A stretch of DNA of 64,000 bases from CBDIDH01 sp965277595 (GCA_965277595.1 CBDIDH010000002.1:372001-436000), one strand, 5' to 3'; counted from the first letter of the stretch, positions 52,229 through 61,360 are shown. Notes: a model not told the origin generated them from the letters alone. Translations and numbers: made by a program.

Positions 52229-53032
52229 ATGTCGACCATGGAAGCCGAACCAAGTCTTTCGATCCTCCGCGACCCCCAGGTTTACCTCGTCGGCCGACAG
52301 ACCGTCGATGACGCGGCGATTGCCCAGTTTCTTGACGATCACGAGGTCCGATCGTGGTCGACCGACACCGACGTGGCTGGCGAAAAGCTGATCGAGGTCG
52401 CCGGGCGGCTCTGTTACATGTCCTTCTCGAAGCCGAGGCCGGGGGGGAATGCGTCGTACATCCATCACATCCTCGAAGTCGGCCACGGGTCGGTGCTCGA
52501 ACACTCGGTGTATAACCTGATCCTCACGGGGGTCAGCCGGTCGTTCACGCACGAACTGGTCAGGCATCGCGCGGGCTTTGGCTATTCGCAGCTCAGTCAA
52601 CGCTTCGTGGATGAATCGGGATGCGCCTTCGTCGAGCCGGACGTGATCGCGAATGACCCGGAACTGCATCGCGTCTGGCTCGAAACCGTGCAAACCTGCC
52701 AGCGGGCTTACAAGACACTCGCCGACGGCCTGACCGAACGGTTCAAGACGCTCGACGATCGAACCCTCCGCCGCAAGAAAGCGCGCGAGGCCGCGCGCAG
52801 CGTCTTGCCGAACGCGACGGAGACCAAAATTTTTGTCACCGCGAACGGCCGCGCTCTGCGACACTTCATCGAGATGCGCGCTGATCCCTCGGCCGACGCC
52901 GAGATCCGCAAGTTCGCCATCGCCCTTCTCAAGGTCCTTCAGGTCGAAAGCCCAAACCTGTTCGGCGACTACACGATCCGCGACCTCCCCGACGGCGGCC
53001 AGACCGCCGAGACCCCAAACCGCAAGGTCTGA
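52229..53032 (+). CDS. thyX: FAD-dependent thymidylate synthase ThyX
   Basis: The 267-residue protein makes dTMP from dUMP using methylene-tetrahydrofolate and FAD/NADPH. It shows the ThyX signature RHR-x5-S (LVRHRAGFGYSQLSQRF), the preceding HHILEVGHGSVLEHSVYNL, and the C-terminal ATETKIFVTANGRALRHFIE with dUMP/FAD-binding residues. The ATG at 52229 follows AGGAGG; an upstream in-frame stretch of 30 codons has no ribosome site. Use of ThyX rather than ThyA removes the need for a partner dihydrofolate reductase. The gene is likely single, with the rho gene 440 bases downstream on the same strand. Confidence 0.96.
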   Translation: MSTMEAEPSLSILRDPQVYLVGRQTVDDAAIAQFLDDHEVRSWSTDTDVAGEKLIEVAGRLCYMSFSKPRPGGNASYIHHILEVGHGSVLEHSVYNLILTGVSRSFTHELVRHRAGFGYSQLSQRFVDESGCAFVEPDVIANDPELHRVWLETVQTCQRAYKTLADGLTERFKTLDDRTLRRKKAREAARSVLPNATETKIFVTANGRALRHFIEMRADPSADAEIRKFAIALLKVLQVESPNLFGDYTIRDLPDGGQTAETPNRKV

Positions 53033-53474
53033 TCCGCCTGCCCTCAGAGCCATTTCCTTGTTGATTCCTGGCCGATGGCCGAGAATTGGCTCCCGCGTCC
53101 TCACTCCTTATAAAGGATGGTCAAGAAGGTCCACGCAATATATGGCAACTTTTCCTCGACTGGTCTGGACGACCTTGGGGGGATTTGCTACGATTCCGGC
53201 GTCAAGCACTCTTCCGGGCATCGTCCCATGTCGAAGGGCCGTTGTCCGACCCCAGGTGTTGACCAACGTCCTTCCGACTCTCCCACACCCAACCTACCTC
53301 ATCTGAACTCGACGTCGAACCGGCCTTCCACTCGTCCGGAATGGTGTCTCGCGTTCAGGGTTCCCCGCAACAGACGACCCACCTTTTGAGGGATCGACCG
53401 ATCAACCGGCCGAGGTGGTCAACCGCCTCGGCCCCCGCGGAAGCGGTCCCGAAATCACGCGAGCGTGCCTTGCC
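53033..53474 (+). promoter_or_regulatory. Long C-rich leader upstream of rho
   Basis: The 442 bases between thyX and rho contain no convincing gene. The part around 53255-53345 is rich in C and poor in G on the plus strand (for example CTCCCACACCCAACCTACCT), with little capacity to fold, which is what Rho-utilisation sites look like. Rho genes in many bacteria are autoregulated by attenuation in such leaders. The call rests on composition and gene identity. Confidence 0.4.
53050..53090. repeat. Related intergenic repeat fragment
   Basis: TTTCCTTGTTGATTCCTGGC and GATGGCCGAG resemble the left half of the element at 51.9 kb (TTTCCTTGTCAATTGATGGA, GATGACCGAG). It looks like a diverged single arm of the same family. 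Confidence 0.4.
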
Positions 53475-54605
53475 ATGAGTACGGCGGATCTGACCTGCAC
53501 CGGCGTTCTGGAAATGCACCCCAAGGGCTACGGCTTCCTCCGCGACCCCGCGCGGAACTTCAAGCCGGGCCACACCGATGTCTATGTCGGCACTCCCCTT
53601 TTGAACCGCTTTCGACTCCGCCAGGGAGTTCGCCTGACCGGCCACGCCGAGGCCCCCGCGCGTGCCGGTGAAGGCCCGAGACTGACCGACCTGATCGACA
53701 TCGAAGGGCACGAGCCCGAACGCTATCTCGACCTTCGAGGCTTCGATGAACTGACCGCCATCGACCCCCACGAACGCCTCCGCCTTGAAACCGGCGCCGA
53801 GCCGATGGGCATGCGGGTGATGGACCTGCTGACCCCCGTCGGCAAAGGCCAGCGCGGCCTGATCGTCGCGCCACCAAGGACGGGCAAGACCGTCCTCTTG
53901 CAACAGCTTGCCGCCGCCGTGGCCAAGAATCACCCCGAAATTCACCTGATGGTCCTTCTCGTCGACGAGCGTCCCGAAGAGGTGACCGACATGAAGCGGT
54001 CGGTCAAGGGAGAGGTCATCGCCTCGTCCTCCGATCACTCGATTGAGGAGCACATTCGCCTCGCTCAGTTAACGGTGGATCGGGCCAAGCGAATCAGCGA
54101 GGCCGGCGGCCAGGTGCTCATTCTTCTCGACAGCCTTACCCGACTCGCCCGAGCGTATAACAAGGGGTCCAACTCCGGCCGAACCATGTCGGGCGGCATG
54201 GACATCAAGGCGATGGACGTTCCCAAGCGACTCTTCGGCGCGGCGCGAGTCTTTGACGAAGGGGGATCGCTCACCGTTCTGGCGACCGCCCTGATCGAGA
54301 CCGGGAGCCGGATGGACGACCTGATTTTCCAGGAGTTCAAAGGGACCGGCAACATGGAAGTCGTTCTCGACCGCAAGCTTTCCGACCGTCGCGTCTGGCC
54401 GGCGATCGACATCCAGCAGTCGGGAACCCGCAAGGAAGAACTCCTGCTTGATCCCCAGACGCTTTCACGCGTGACCTTGCTTCGCCGCAGCCTCTCGGGC
54501 ATGAAACCCGTCGAGGCGATGGAGTCGCTCGTTCCTCAAATGGCCAAATATCCGAGCAACGCCGCCTTTCTCGACAAGATCGGCCAGTTTCAGAAGGACA
54601 AGTAG
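53475..54605 (+). CDS. rho: Transcription termination factor Rho, short form
   Basis: The 376-residue protein is an RNA-dependent hexameric helicase that ends transcription. The cold-shock RNA-binding domain starts almost at once (GVLEMHPKGYGFLRDP, residues 10-25). The ATPase core has Walker A APPRTGKT (132-139), LILLDSLTRLARAYN and VDERPEEVTDM. The arginine-finger region is PVEAMESLVPQMAKYPSNAAFL. The N-terminal three-helix domain of about 45 residues found in E. coli Rho is absent; nothing like it is encoded upstream. ATG 53475 is used; a GTG at 53415 would add 20 residues that do not resemble that domain. Confidence 0.95.
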   Translation: MSTADLTCTGVLEMHPKGYGFLRDPARNFKPGHTDVYVGTPLLNRFRLRQGVRLTGHAEAPARAGEGPRLTDLIDIEGHEPERYLDLRGFDELTAIDPHERLRLETGAEPMGMRVMDLLTPVGKGQRGLIVAPPRTGKTVLLQQLAAAVAKNHPEIHLMVLLVDERPEEVTDMKRSVKGEVIASSSDHSIEEHIRLAQLTVDRAKRISEAGGQVLILLDSLTRLARAYNKGSNSGRTMSGGMDIKAMDVPKRLFGAARVFDEGGSLTVLATALIETGSRMDDLIFQEFKGTGNMEVVLDRKLSDRRVWPAIDIQQSGTRKEELLLDPQTLSRVTLLRRSLSGMKPVEAMESLVPQMAKYPSNAAFLDKIGQFQKDK

Positions 54606-54629
54606 CCTGGAACGCCAGTCCGGTTCGGA

Positions 54630-55413
54630 TCAATCCCATTCGCGCGTCAATATCAGATAATCGCGCATCGTGGCCACGATTCGCTTCTTCTCGATCAGGG
54701 CCACGAAGAGGATCAGCACGAGGCCCAGCGAGAGCATGATGGCCCACATGGCCAGGGTATGCTCAAGGCCGACCCGCCCAAGCTAGTCAACGACGTCGAG
54801 CACGAATCCCGCCAGCCCGAGCCAGAGAAACACCTGCACCCGCAGGCCAATCCCCGCGAGCGAGACAAATAAAAGGGTCGCCCAGGCCCCGAGGAATCGC
54901 GAACGCATCGAGCCTCGCCGACAAAGCCGCGTCGGCCGTCGACCATTTCACCAGCGTCATTCCCGCCCAGACCGACCCCACGGCAAAGATCGCGGTGGCC
55001 TCGGGTAAAAAGATCCGGGGATTCACCCCGAAGCGCGTCACCAGGGGCGATCCCATTGCCGCCAGCCACCAGACCGCTAGCACGCTCAAAGTCGCCAGCG
55101 CCATCACCGCCTCGACGCGGTCTGACCGCCACCATTCCGCGATCACGAACGATCGCGCCAGCGCGATTGCCAGGATCAGGCTCGACCAGTTCCAGCCGCC
55201 GGGCAGTCCCGGATCGACGATCACTCCCGAAAGTGTCGCCAGAACGGAAACCAGGACCAGACCCCCGATCGCGGCCGTCGCTAAACTGAAACCGATGCGA
55301 GACCAGAGTCGCATCACCGCCGACGCCCTTGTCGGTTCGATTCCCAGCCAGTTCCAGAAGGCCGGGCCGGATCGAAGGTTCACCCGCGCGACGCCAACCC
55401 AGACATTGGCCAT
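54630..55413 (-). pseudogene. Multi-span membrane protein gene, apparently frameshifted and interrupted
   Basis: The frame from ATG 55413 encodes four or five membrane helices (for example GGLVLVSVLATLSGVIV and AVMALATLSVLAVWWL). Near 54908 it changes to Arg/Gly/Pro-rich nonsense, and hydrophobic coding resumes one frame over (FLGAWATLLFVSLAGIG, VFLWLGLAGFVLDVVD). That frame meets TAG at 54783-54785 and continues open beyond it (IMLSLGLVLILFVALIEKK) to a stop at 54630. The simplest reading is one gene with a frameshift and a nonsense mutation. Alternatively, small membrane-protein genes of 41 residues (from 54908, behind GAGG) and 39 residues (from 54749) follow the first. The start lies two bases after the stop of the upstream gene. 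Confidence 0.55.
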
Positions 55414-55415
55414 CG

Positions 55416-56168
55416 CTACTCCGACCGGAACCCACCAGAAGGCCGAACCGGCCGAGCGGCGAGGCGATTTTCAAGCGCCCGGACCCACTCGCCCCAGGTC
55501 GCGTTTTCGGGCTGAAATACCTCAAGGCGTCGATAACGTTCAAGAGCAGGCTCTAGATCGCCTTTGCGTTGCAGGGCAAACGCCAGCAAGACCGAGGCGT
55601 CAAAATGATTGGGCTCGACACCCAGTCTTGCCGCGCAGGCCGCGATGACCCGAGCGTCGTCACCTCGTCGGAGTGCCTCGCGAATTTCTTCGAGCGGGAA
55701 GGCGTTGGGGTCAATCTTGACCTTTCGCTCCTCGAACTCCTCGCGAAGCTGATCGACGGAAATCTCGAACCCAGAAAAGGGAGCGTTCGCATTCTCGCAA
55801 AGAAGAAGGGCCAGGTCTTCGTCACGAAGTCGACGACTGAGGTCGAGAGCCAGCGACCACGCGGCCCTTCGGGTCGGATCAACCTGAATCGAACGCCTCG
55901 CCAGAGCGAGCGCGGAGCGTTCGTCCTTGTACCTGAGTCGAGTCGCCCGCTCAAACGCGGCGTGGCTGATGGCCTTGCGTTCCAGGTTGTCCGAGCGGAT
56001 TCGGGCCTCGGACGCGATCGTCACAAACGCCTCACCCGCGATCAGGCCGCGATCGTGAAGCCGGCCAATTTCCGCGAGATGAAAATCCAGGCAACGCTTT
56101 TCCTCGCGCTCGTCAGGAAGATAAACCGGCTCAACCCCCGGCTCGTCAACCGTCGGAGGTTCTTCCAT
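55416..56168 (-). CDS. TPR-like soluble protein of unknown function
   Basis: The 250-residue hydrophilic protein has helix-turn-helix repeats of tetratricopeptide type in its second half (ALALARRSIQVDPTRRAAW, LAFALQRKGDLEPALERYRR) and an acidic N-terminus. No membrane segment, signal or catalytic motif is present. It is probably an interaction scaffold. Its stop is followed after two bases by the ATG of the membrane-protein gene at 55413, so the two form one unit and may act together at the membrane. ATG 56168 is used; a TTG codon directly before it is in frame. Confidence 0.75.
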   Translation of the reverse strand: MEEPPTVDEPGVEPVYLPDEREEKRCLDFHLAEIGRLHDRGLIAGEAFVTIASEARIRSDNLERKAISHAAFERATRLRYKDERSALALARRSIQVDPTRRAAWSLALDLSRRLRDEDLALLLCENANAPFSGFEISVDQLREEFEERKVKIDPNAFPLEEIREALRRGDDARVIAACAARLGVEPNHFDASVLLAFALQRKGDLEPALERYRRLEVFQPENATWGEWVRALENRLAARPVRPSGGFRSE

Positions 56169-56411
56169 CAAGGCAAACTCGGGGGGATCTTGCTTCTCTC
56201 TCTTCCTATGGAGTTAAGGCCGGACGGACAGGGCGTGCCACGATTAGCCCGACTCCTTTTTAAAAAACTGAGAGCGTCACAGGCTGGCGAAAGTCCAACC
56301 CCTGGACACAATGCGAACAGATTTTCCTTTACTCGAACGCCACGGGCCTGCCGTGACCCGCCAGTTCAAACAACTCTCGGCGTTCCGCGAGAGGGAACGA
56401 AGTCTGCCGCG

Positions 56412-57353
56412 TCAGTCGGCACGATGCGCCTTGCCAATCGCCGACGCGTTCTCGACATCCGCCTGGATCTGCGCGAGCAGGTCGTCAAGGCCGGCGAACT
56501 TCCGCGAGGGCCGGATCATCGACAGGAAATCCAGTTCGAGCCTCCGGCCGTAAAGATCGCCCTGGAAGTTGATGAGATGCGCCTCGACCTTGCGGTCCTG
56601 CTCGCCGAAGGTGACGTTCGGGCCGACGTGCGTGGCCGAAGGGATGCCCGGTCCCTGGCCGTCGGGATAGGCGAGCGTCGCGTAAACGCCATCGGCCGGA
56701 ATCATGGTATCGACGTCGTCGACGTTCGCCGTCGGGAACCCCAGGCCCGCCCCGCGCCCGGCGCCATGACTGACGATCCCGCGAATGCGATAGGGTCGCC
56801 CCAGCAACTTCGCGGCCTGCTCGGCCTGGCCGTCGAGAAGGCTTTGTCGGATCCGCGACGACGAGACGAGATCGCCCCCGAAGGCTGTCGGGTCAACGAC
56901 CTCAAATCCCAGACCCGCCTCGGCGCACCAGGCGGCCAGAAGTTTGGAATCGCCCCCTCGGTCGCGTCCAAAGGCAAAATTGGGCCCCTCGACCATCCCC
57001 CTCGCCGCGAACCGGCCGACGATCACTCGCTCGAAAAATTCGCGAGCCGTCAGGCCAAGAAGCCACGTACCCGTTCGAAAAACACCGACCTCGGTCGCCC
57101 CGGCGGCTTGCAAAAGCTCGACCTTGCGCTCCGTCCAGAGCAGCGGCGGCGGTGTCTTGTCAGGCCGTAAAAGGGCGACCGGGTGCGGATCGAAGGTGAG
57201 AGCGACCGCCGGGGCACCCACACGCTCGGCCCGGGCGCGGAGGCGGCCGATCAGGTGGGCGTGGCCGAGGTGAATCCCGTCGAAATTGCCGACCGCGAGG
57301 AAGGCGCCTCGGGCCTCTTCGGGAATCGAGGTGAACTCATCAAGCGTCAACAC
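56412..57353 (-). CDS. ribF: Bifunctional riboflavin kinase/FAD synthetase
   Basis: The 313-residue protein makes FMN from riboflavin and then FAD. The N-terminal nucleotidyltransferase domain has NFDGIHLGHAHLI (23-35), TFDPHP and the SSSRIRQSLLDG motif. The C-terminal riboflavin kinase domain starts at GRPYRIRG and has GRGAGLGFPTANV and a GVYATLAY strand. Length and order match bacterial RibF. The start is a GTG at 57353. FAD made here would serve ThyX and the FAD-linked oxidase of the window, among others. It appears to be transcribed alone, divergent from the gene at 57681. Confidence 0.96.
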   Translation of the reverse strand: MLTLDEFTSIPEEARGAFLAVGNFDGIHLGHAHLIGRLRARAERVGAPAVALTFDPHPVALLRPDKTPPPLLWTERKVELLQAAGATEVGVFRTGTWLLGLTAREFFERVIVGRFAARGMVEGPNFAFGRDRGGDSKLLAAWCAEAGLGFEVVDPTAFGGDLVSSSRIRQSLLDGQAEQAAKLLGRPYRIRGIVSHGAGRGAGLGFPTANVDDVDTMIPADGVYATLAYPDGQGPGIPSATHVGPNVTFGEQDRKVEAHLINFQGDLYGRRLELDFLSMIRPSRKFAGLDDLLAQIQADVENASAIGKAHRAD

Positions 57354-57680
57354 CGACCAGGTTCCCTCGCCCCGTCACGTGCGTCCATCGTCTCGCGGCC
57401 AGCCTTTCTGAACAATTCCCCACGTTGAACCGTCCGCAAGTTCCCTGGCTTTCATTATCGCCGTCGCTCGCCAGCGCGGTCAATGCCGCCCGAGGAGCGT
57501 CGGCAACCATTCATTGCATCCAATATTGAGAACTCGATCAAAGAAAGGGCGGCCGGGCTCTGTTCGCCCTTGCAAACTCCTGGAGAGCACGACCGGGTGT
57601 CCGACCCCGCCGCGACCGGCTATGATGATCTTGATCCCCTTTTGATCCACGAAACCCGAGCGTCGACGATCGCACGACCG
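57354..57680. other. Divergent intergenic region between ribF and the Gfo/Idh-like gene
   Basis: In the 327 bases there is a TATGAT box at 57621-57626, about 55 bases before the plus-strand ATG, but its -35 partner is poor. An in-frame extension of the plus-strand gene back to 57483 is open but without coding character. No RNA motif for FMN was recognised. Confidence 0.4.
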
Positions 57681-58814
57681 ATGAATTTTTTGATCCTGGG
57701 CGACGGGCCCGTTGAACTCGCCTGGGCCTCGGCCATTGCCGAGAGTGGTACGCACCAGATCCGCGCCGCGTTTCCAGGCGTCCGGCAGGTCGCCCCCTCG
57801 CGAGACCTCGACGATGCCCTGGCCGCGGCCGGTGTCGACGCGGCCATCGTCGGCGGTCCGCCCGAACTCCGGGCCGAGTGGTTACGTCGCGTCGCCGCGA
57901 TTGGCCTGCCGACGATTTGCCTGCACCCGCCCGGCCCCGATTCCGAAGCCTATTATCAGGTCTCGATGAGTCCCGAAGAGACCGGCGCCGTGCTCGTTCC
58001 CGACCTCCCCGCGCGGCTTCATCCTGGCGTCAACGCCTTGCGCGAGGCCCTGCAACGCGATGACCTCGGCGGCATCCGTAGTGTTCGCCTGGAAGCTTCG
58101 GTCGGGCCGACGCCGATCGACCTCGTTCGCCACGACTTCGCCCGCGTCGTTGACCTGATCCGCTCCCTGATCGGCGAGATCGGCGCCGTGACGGCGACGG
58201 GCGACGCCGCTGAGTCACTCGTCGTTCACCTCCGCGGCGAGGGAGATCGAGCCCGACGCGCCGAGGTCCGGCTCTGGTCGGGACCGATCGAGCCTGCCCG
58301 CCTGATTCTCGTCGGCGCCTCCGCGATGTTAACCCTGGAGCTTCCCGCCGACCTTGGCGCGGCCTCTCGCCTCGTCCTCCGCGATGCTCACGGGGTGGAA
58401 ACCCTGACGAACCTTCCCGAATGGCGGCCTCATGCGGCGATTCTCTCCGTTCTTTCCGAAGCCATCGCCGGCCGCGCGGTCCATCCCGACCTGGCCGACG
58501 GAACGCGCGCGATGGAGGTTTCCGAAGGGGTCGCGCGCAGTCTCCGACGCGGCCGGACGGTCGAACTTCATTACGAGGACGTCAGCGAGGCGGGAACCTT
58601 CAAGAGCGTGATGACGTCGGTCGGTTGCCTGGTCCTCATCGCCGTTCTCGTTGTCCTTCCGCTCGCTCTCGCCGGTCCGGCGCTCGGGATCGGCTGGACG
58701 ATTTATCTGGCGTATGCGATCCCTCCCGTGCTCATCCTTTTCGTCACTTCGCAGTTTTTCCGGTTCGCGATCCGCGACCGAGGCGCTGGAAAGGCCCTCA
58801 ACGACGGAACGTGA
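57681..58814 (+). CDS. Gfo/Idh/MocA-like protein with C-terminal membrane helices
   Basis: The 377-residue protein starts with a Rossmann-type strand MNFLILGDGPVELAWASA. The pattern VDAAIVGGPPELRAEWLRR, then PTICLHPPG, follows the order of Gfo/Idh/MocA oxidoreductases. The usual GxGxxG is changed to GDGPVE and the EKP motif is lost, so cofactor binding is doubtful. The C-terminus has two transmembrane helices (VGCLVLIAVLVVLPLALAG and LAYAIPPVLILFVTSQFF). It is probably a divergent, possibly non-enzymatic, membrane-attached member specific to planctomycetes. ATG 57681 is chosen because homology-like sequence starts there. Confidence 0.65.
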   Translation: MNFLILGDGPVELAWASAIAESGTHQIRAAFPGVRQVAPSRDLDDALAAAGVDAAIVGGPPELRAEWLRRVAAIGLPTICLHPPGPDSEAYYQVSMSPEETGAVLVPDLPARLHPGVNALREALQRDDLGGIRSVRLEASVGPTPIDLVRHDFARVVDLIRSLIGEIGAVTATGDAAESLVVHLRGEGDRARRAEVRLWSGPIEPARLILVGASAMLTLELPADLGAASRLVLRDAHGVETLTNLPEWRPHAAILSVLSEAIAGRAVHPDLADGTRAMEVSEGVARSLRRGRTVELHYEDVSEAGTFKSVMTSVGCLVLIAVLVVLPLALAGPALGIGWTIYLAYAIPPVLILFVTSQFFRFAIRDRGAGKALNDGT

Positions 58815-58853
58815 AAGCCAGGACGACACGATAAAGTCGCGCCCGCGTCTGAT

Positions 58854-60149
58854 TCACGAAGGCGTCTGGTAGGAACCGATATCGGGGGCACGATTGGCCG
58901 GTCTGGCGACCCCGCGCTGGTCGGTCGTGAGCGCGGGGAAGCGGGCTCCGGCGGCGATCGCGAGACTACCCGGCAAGAGGGAATAGGTCGGCGTCAGGCC
59001 GCCGTTGTAGGCGAGGGGGCCGAGATGAGGGTTCGCGGGGTTTGCAACCGTGCCGACCCGGTTCAGCCCGACGCCGTTAACGAGGGCGTTTCCAACCCGA
59101 TCGCCCGTCAGGGCGCCGATGAAGTTGCCGACACTCCCGGAGCTGACCTGCCCGTACACGTCGGATTCGGTGCCGAGACCGTATGTCGGGTTGCTGAGAT
59201 TGTCTGCGACGATCGTATCGATCAGGATCGGAGCCGACGCGACAGGGCCGGAGAGGGGATTTTCGGTTGTCAGGCCCGCGGCACCGAAGCCCGCGGCGCC
59301 TCCCGTTGCCGAATTTCCCGCGATCGTGCAACCGACGAGGGCCAGTGACCCTCCGTTGATGACACCCGCCGTGCCGAACCCGAAGGTACTCATCGTGCTG
59401 TTCCCGCTGACGGTCGAGTTTAACGCTCGCAGGGCGCCGGAATTATCGATGCCCGCGGCGAAGTCGGCGTAATTGTTTTCAACCGTTGAGCCGTTGACGT
59501 AGCCGGACCCTGTATTTTCGAGGCCGCCGCCTCGACCCGTGAAGACCGATCCGTCAACCTGAATCAAGACTCCGAGCGCACTATTATGTAAAAGGGTGCT
59601 GTTCGATAACACCAGTGTTCCCGAGTTGTAAATCCCTCCCCCTTGCGGACTCGGGCCGGAATTCACGGGAACCGTCGCCTTGTTGTCACGGATGAAACAA
59701 TCTGAGACCGTGAGCGTCCCGGCGTTATCGATGCCACCCCCTTGATAGATCGTCGTGCCACCCCCTCCAAAGAGGGTCAGGCCCGAGATCGACGCATTGG
59801 CGCCCTGATCGACGGTCAAGATTCGGAACGAAAGGCTCGGCGATCTGGGATCGCGCGTGACGCCCAGCAAGAATTGTCCCGGGCCTTCAATGGCGACCCT
59901 CCCGGTCAGGTCCGGCAGTCGGCTTTCGAGAACGATCACGCCTCTGAGCCCCGCGGCGAAGTTGATCACATCCGACGATCCGTCCGCATTGGCCCCGACG
60001 ATCGCCGTTCTCAAACTGCCGACTCCCGAATCCGCGAGATTCGTCACCGTGAACGAGGTCAGGAGTTCCCGGTTCTCCAGGGTTTCCAGGCGGGGCGATG
60101 ACTTCATGCGTGAAGACGATACGGGCCTACGTCGCTTCCATGAGAACAT
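58854..60149 (-). CDS. Choice-of-anchor-Q beta-helix surface protein
   Basis: The 431-residue protein has a basic leader and RLETLENRELLTSF (planctomycete extracellular motif). TVTNLADSGVGSLRTAI follows, the usual opening of right-handed beta-helix repeat proteins. The middle has many short repeats of the type GGGIDNAGTLTVSDCFIRDN, predicting a parallel beta-helix. The C-terminal LGPLAYNGGLTPTYSLLPGS through DQRGVARPANRAPDIGSYQ is the choice-of-anchor-Q ending found in polymorphic outer-membrane and planctomycete surface proteins. ATG 60149 follows AAGG; other ATGs exist at 60164 and 60107. It is presumably displayed on the surface, with an unknown ligand. Confidence 0.87.
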   Translation of the reverse strand: MFSWKRRRPVSSSRMKSSPRLETLENRELLTSFTVTNLADSGVGSLRTAIVGANADGSSDVINFAAGLRGVIVLESRLPDLTGRVAIEGPGQFLLGVTRDPRSPSLSFRILTVDQGANASISGLTLFGGGGTTIYQGGGIDNAGTLTVSDCFIRDNKATVPVNSGPSPQGGGIYNSGTLVLSNSTLLHNSALGVLIQVDGSVFTGRGGGLENTGSGYVNGSTVENNYADFAAGIDNSGALRALNSTVSGNSTMSTFGFGTAGVINGGSLALVGCTIAGNSATGGAAGFGAAGLTTENPLSGPVASAPILIDTIVADNLSNPTYGLGTESDVYGQVSSGSVGNFIGALTGDRVGNALVNGVGLNRVGTVANPANPHLGPLAYNGGLTPTYSLLPGSLAIAAGARFPALTTDQRGVARPANRAPDIGSYQTPS

Positions 60150-60271
60150 GGTTGGACCTTGCATAACTGTTGAACTCGTTCGATAAGACGATCACCAATC
60201 ATGACTTACCCGATGCGTGAATGCCAGTCCTTAATTCATTATTTTCGCCAATGTGATTCCGGACTCCTTGC

Positions 60272-61312
60272 TCACGCCGGCTTTCCTGTCGGTGCTCCCG
60301 GGACGGCGCCGGGGACTTCCTCGAAGCTGTCGAGGCATTTCTTCAGGGTTGGGGCCAGTGCGTCGAAGCGTTCGGATTCGACGGTGAACTTGACCTCGTA
60401 ATCAAACCGAGAACCGTGAAAGCGACGTTCCAGAACGGTCATTGAAAAGGGACCACGGCGGGTTCGAACCACGGTTTCCAGCGCCTCGCGCTCGCCCTGT
60501 TTCGTGACCTTGCACGAAAGAATCTCGCAGTTCGGCTCTTCCTGGCGGAGTTGATCGGGCAGGTCGCGGGCAAGAGCCTGGAAATCGGACGCCTTGTGTG
60601 GCTCGGCGAGGACAAGAAGATTGTCGGACCAGATCCCCTTCGCCGGGCCGTTGGCAAAGAGAAGCGCGACTTCACTCGGCGCGAGGACGGGACGCCAGCC
60701 CTCGGGAAGGTCGATGGCGAACTTGAATTCGCGCTGAAGCCAGCGATTCGCAGGGGTCGCGATTCTGTCGGCGCCGGTGTTGGGTGCGGTGAAGGTCGCC
60801 GAATCGAGCAGAGCGTCAAACGTCGGGCGCGCCGCGGGATAGGTGGCGTCATCGGTGTTGAGAATAAACGTGTACATCTGCCGGTTGGCGATGATCCGAA
60901 CGCTGAACTCGCGCCAGAGTGCGCCCGGGGCGGGTCGAAATTCCCAGACGCTTTCGAGTCGATCGCCTCCTTTGTGCCCCTTGACGATCTCGTTCCGCGC
61001 GAGCGTCGCGCCGGGGCGACTGCCGCGTCGGGCATTGCCATCGATCCGGGTTCGGTACTCGTCCAGGGTCTGGGGCGCCAGGCCAAGCTCGCAGGCGACG
61101 ACGCCGGGGCGGTCGGGGTCGCCCTGGGGAATCAACGCCACGAAGATACGATCGGAGGTCTCGCGGACGGCGATCGGCCAGGCTTTCGGCAGGGCGACCG
61201 ACAGCCCATACTTCGGCGCCTCGAATTTCTCGGTCAAGGGCGCAACAACGGCCGGTTGATCCGGGTCGGCCGCGAGCAGCAGAAGCAGCAAGAGCGGAGC
61301 GAGGCCGGTCAT
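60272..61312 (-). CDS. Exported protein with two PsbP/DUF1795-like domains
   Basis: The 346-residue protein starts MTGLAPLLLLLLLAADPDQP, a short signal peptide. The mature part is made of two similar halves. Each begins with a strand pattern YGLSVALPKAWPIAV or FKFAIDLPEGWRPVL and ends in a helix (FDALLDSATF, LKKCLDSFEEV). This is the layout of PsbP/MOG1/DUF1795-type domains, which are often exported and protein-binding. No catalytic residues are seen. ATG 61312 is chosen for the signal; the upstream in-frame stretch lies in a repeat element. Its function is unknown. Confidence 0.7.
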   Translation of the reverse strand: MTGLAPLLLLLLLAADPDQPAVVAPLTEKFEAPKYGLSVALPKAWPIAVRETSDRIFVALIPQGDPDRPGVVACELGLAPQTLDEYRTRIDGNARRGSRPGATLARNEIVKGHKGGDRLESVWEFRPAPGALWREFSVRIIANRQMYTFILNTDDATYPAARPTFDALLDSATFTAPNTGADRIATPANRWLQREFKFAIDLPEGWRPVLAPSEVALLFANGPAKGIWSDNLLVLAEPHKASDFQALARDLPDQLRQEEPNCEILSCKVTKQGEREALETVVRTRRGPFSMTVLERRFHGSRFDYEVKFTVESERFDALAPTLKKCLDSFEEVPGAVPGAPTGKPA

Positions 61313-61360
61313 GACAAGGGTTCCCGCTTTGGTGTCGGGAGGATTGCAAAATCCCAAGGG

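Noticed and set aside
53117..53389. 90-codon plus-strand frame in the rho leader
   Set aside because: It has no ribosome site and its composition follows the C-rich leader; it shows no domain pattern.
54995..55648. Plus-strand frame of 217 codons opposite the broken membrane-protein gene
   Set aside because: It is Arg/Pro/Thr-rich without hydrophobic or domain pattern. The minus frame shows membrane helices and tight linkage to its neighbour.
57621..57626. TATGAT as promoter of the gene at 57681
   Set aside because: Only the -10 box is good; the region 17 bases upstream matches the -35 consensus at two positions.
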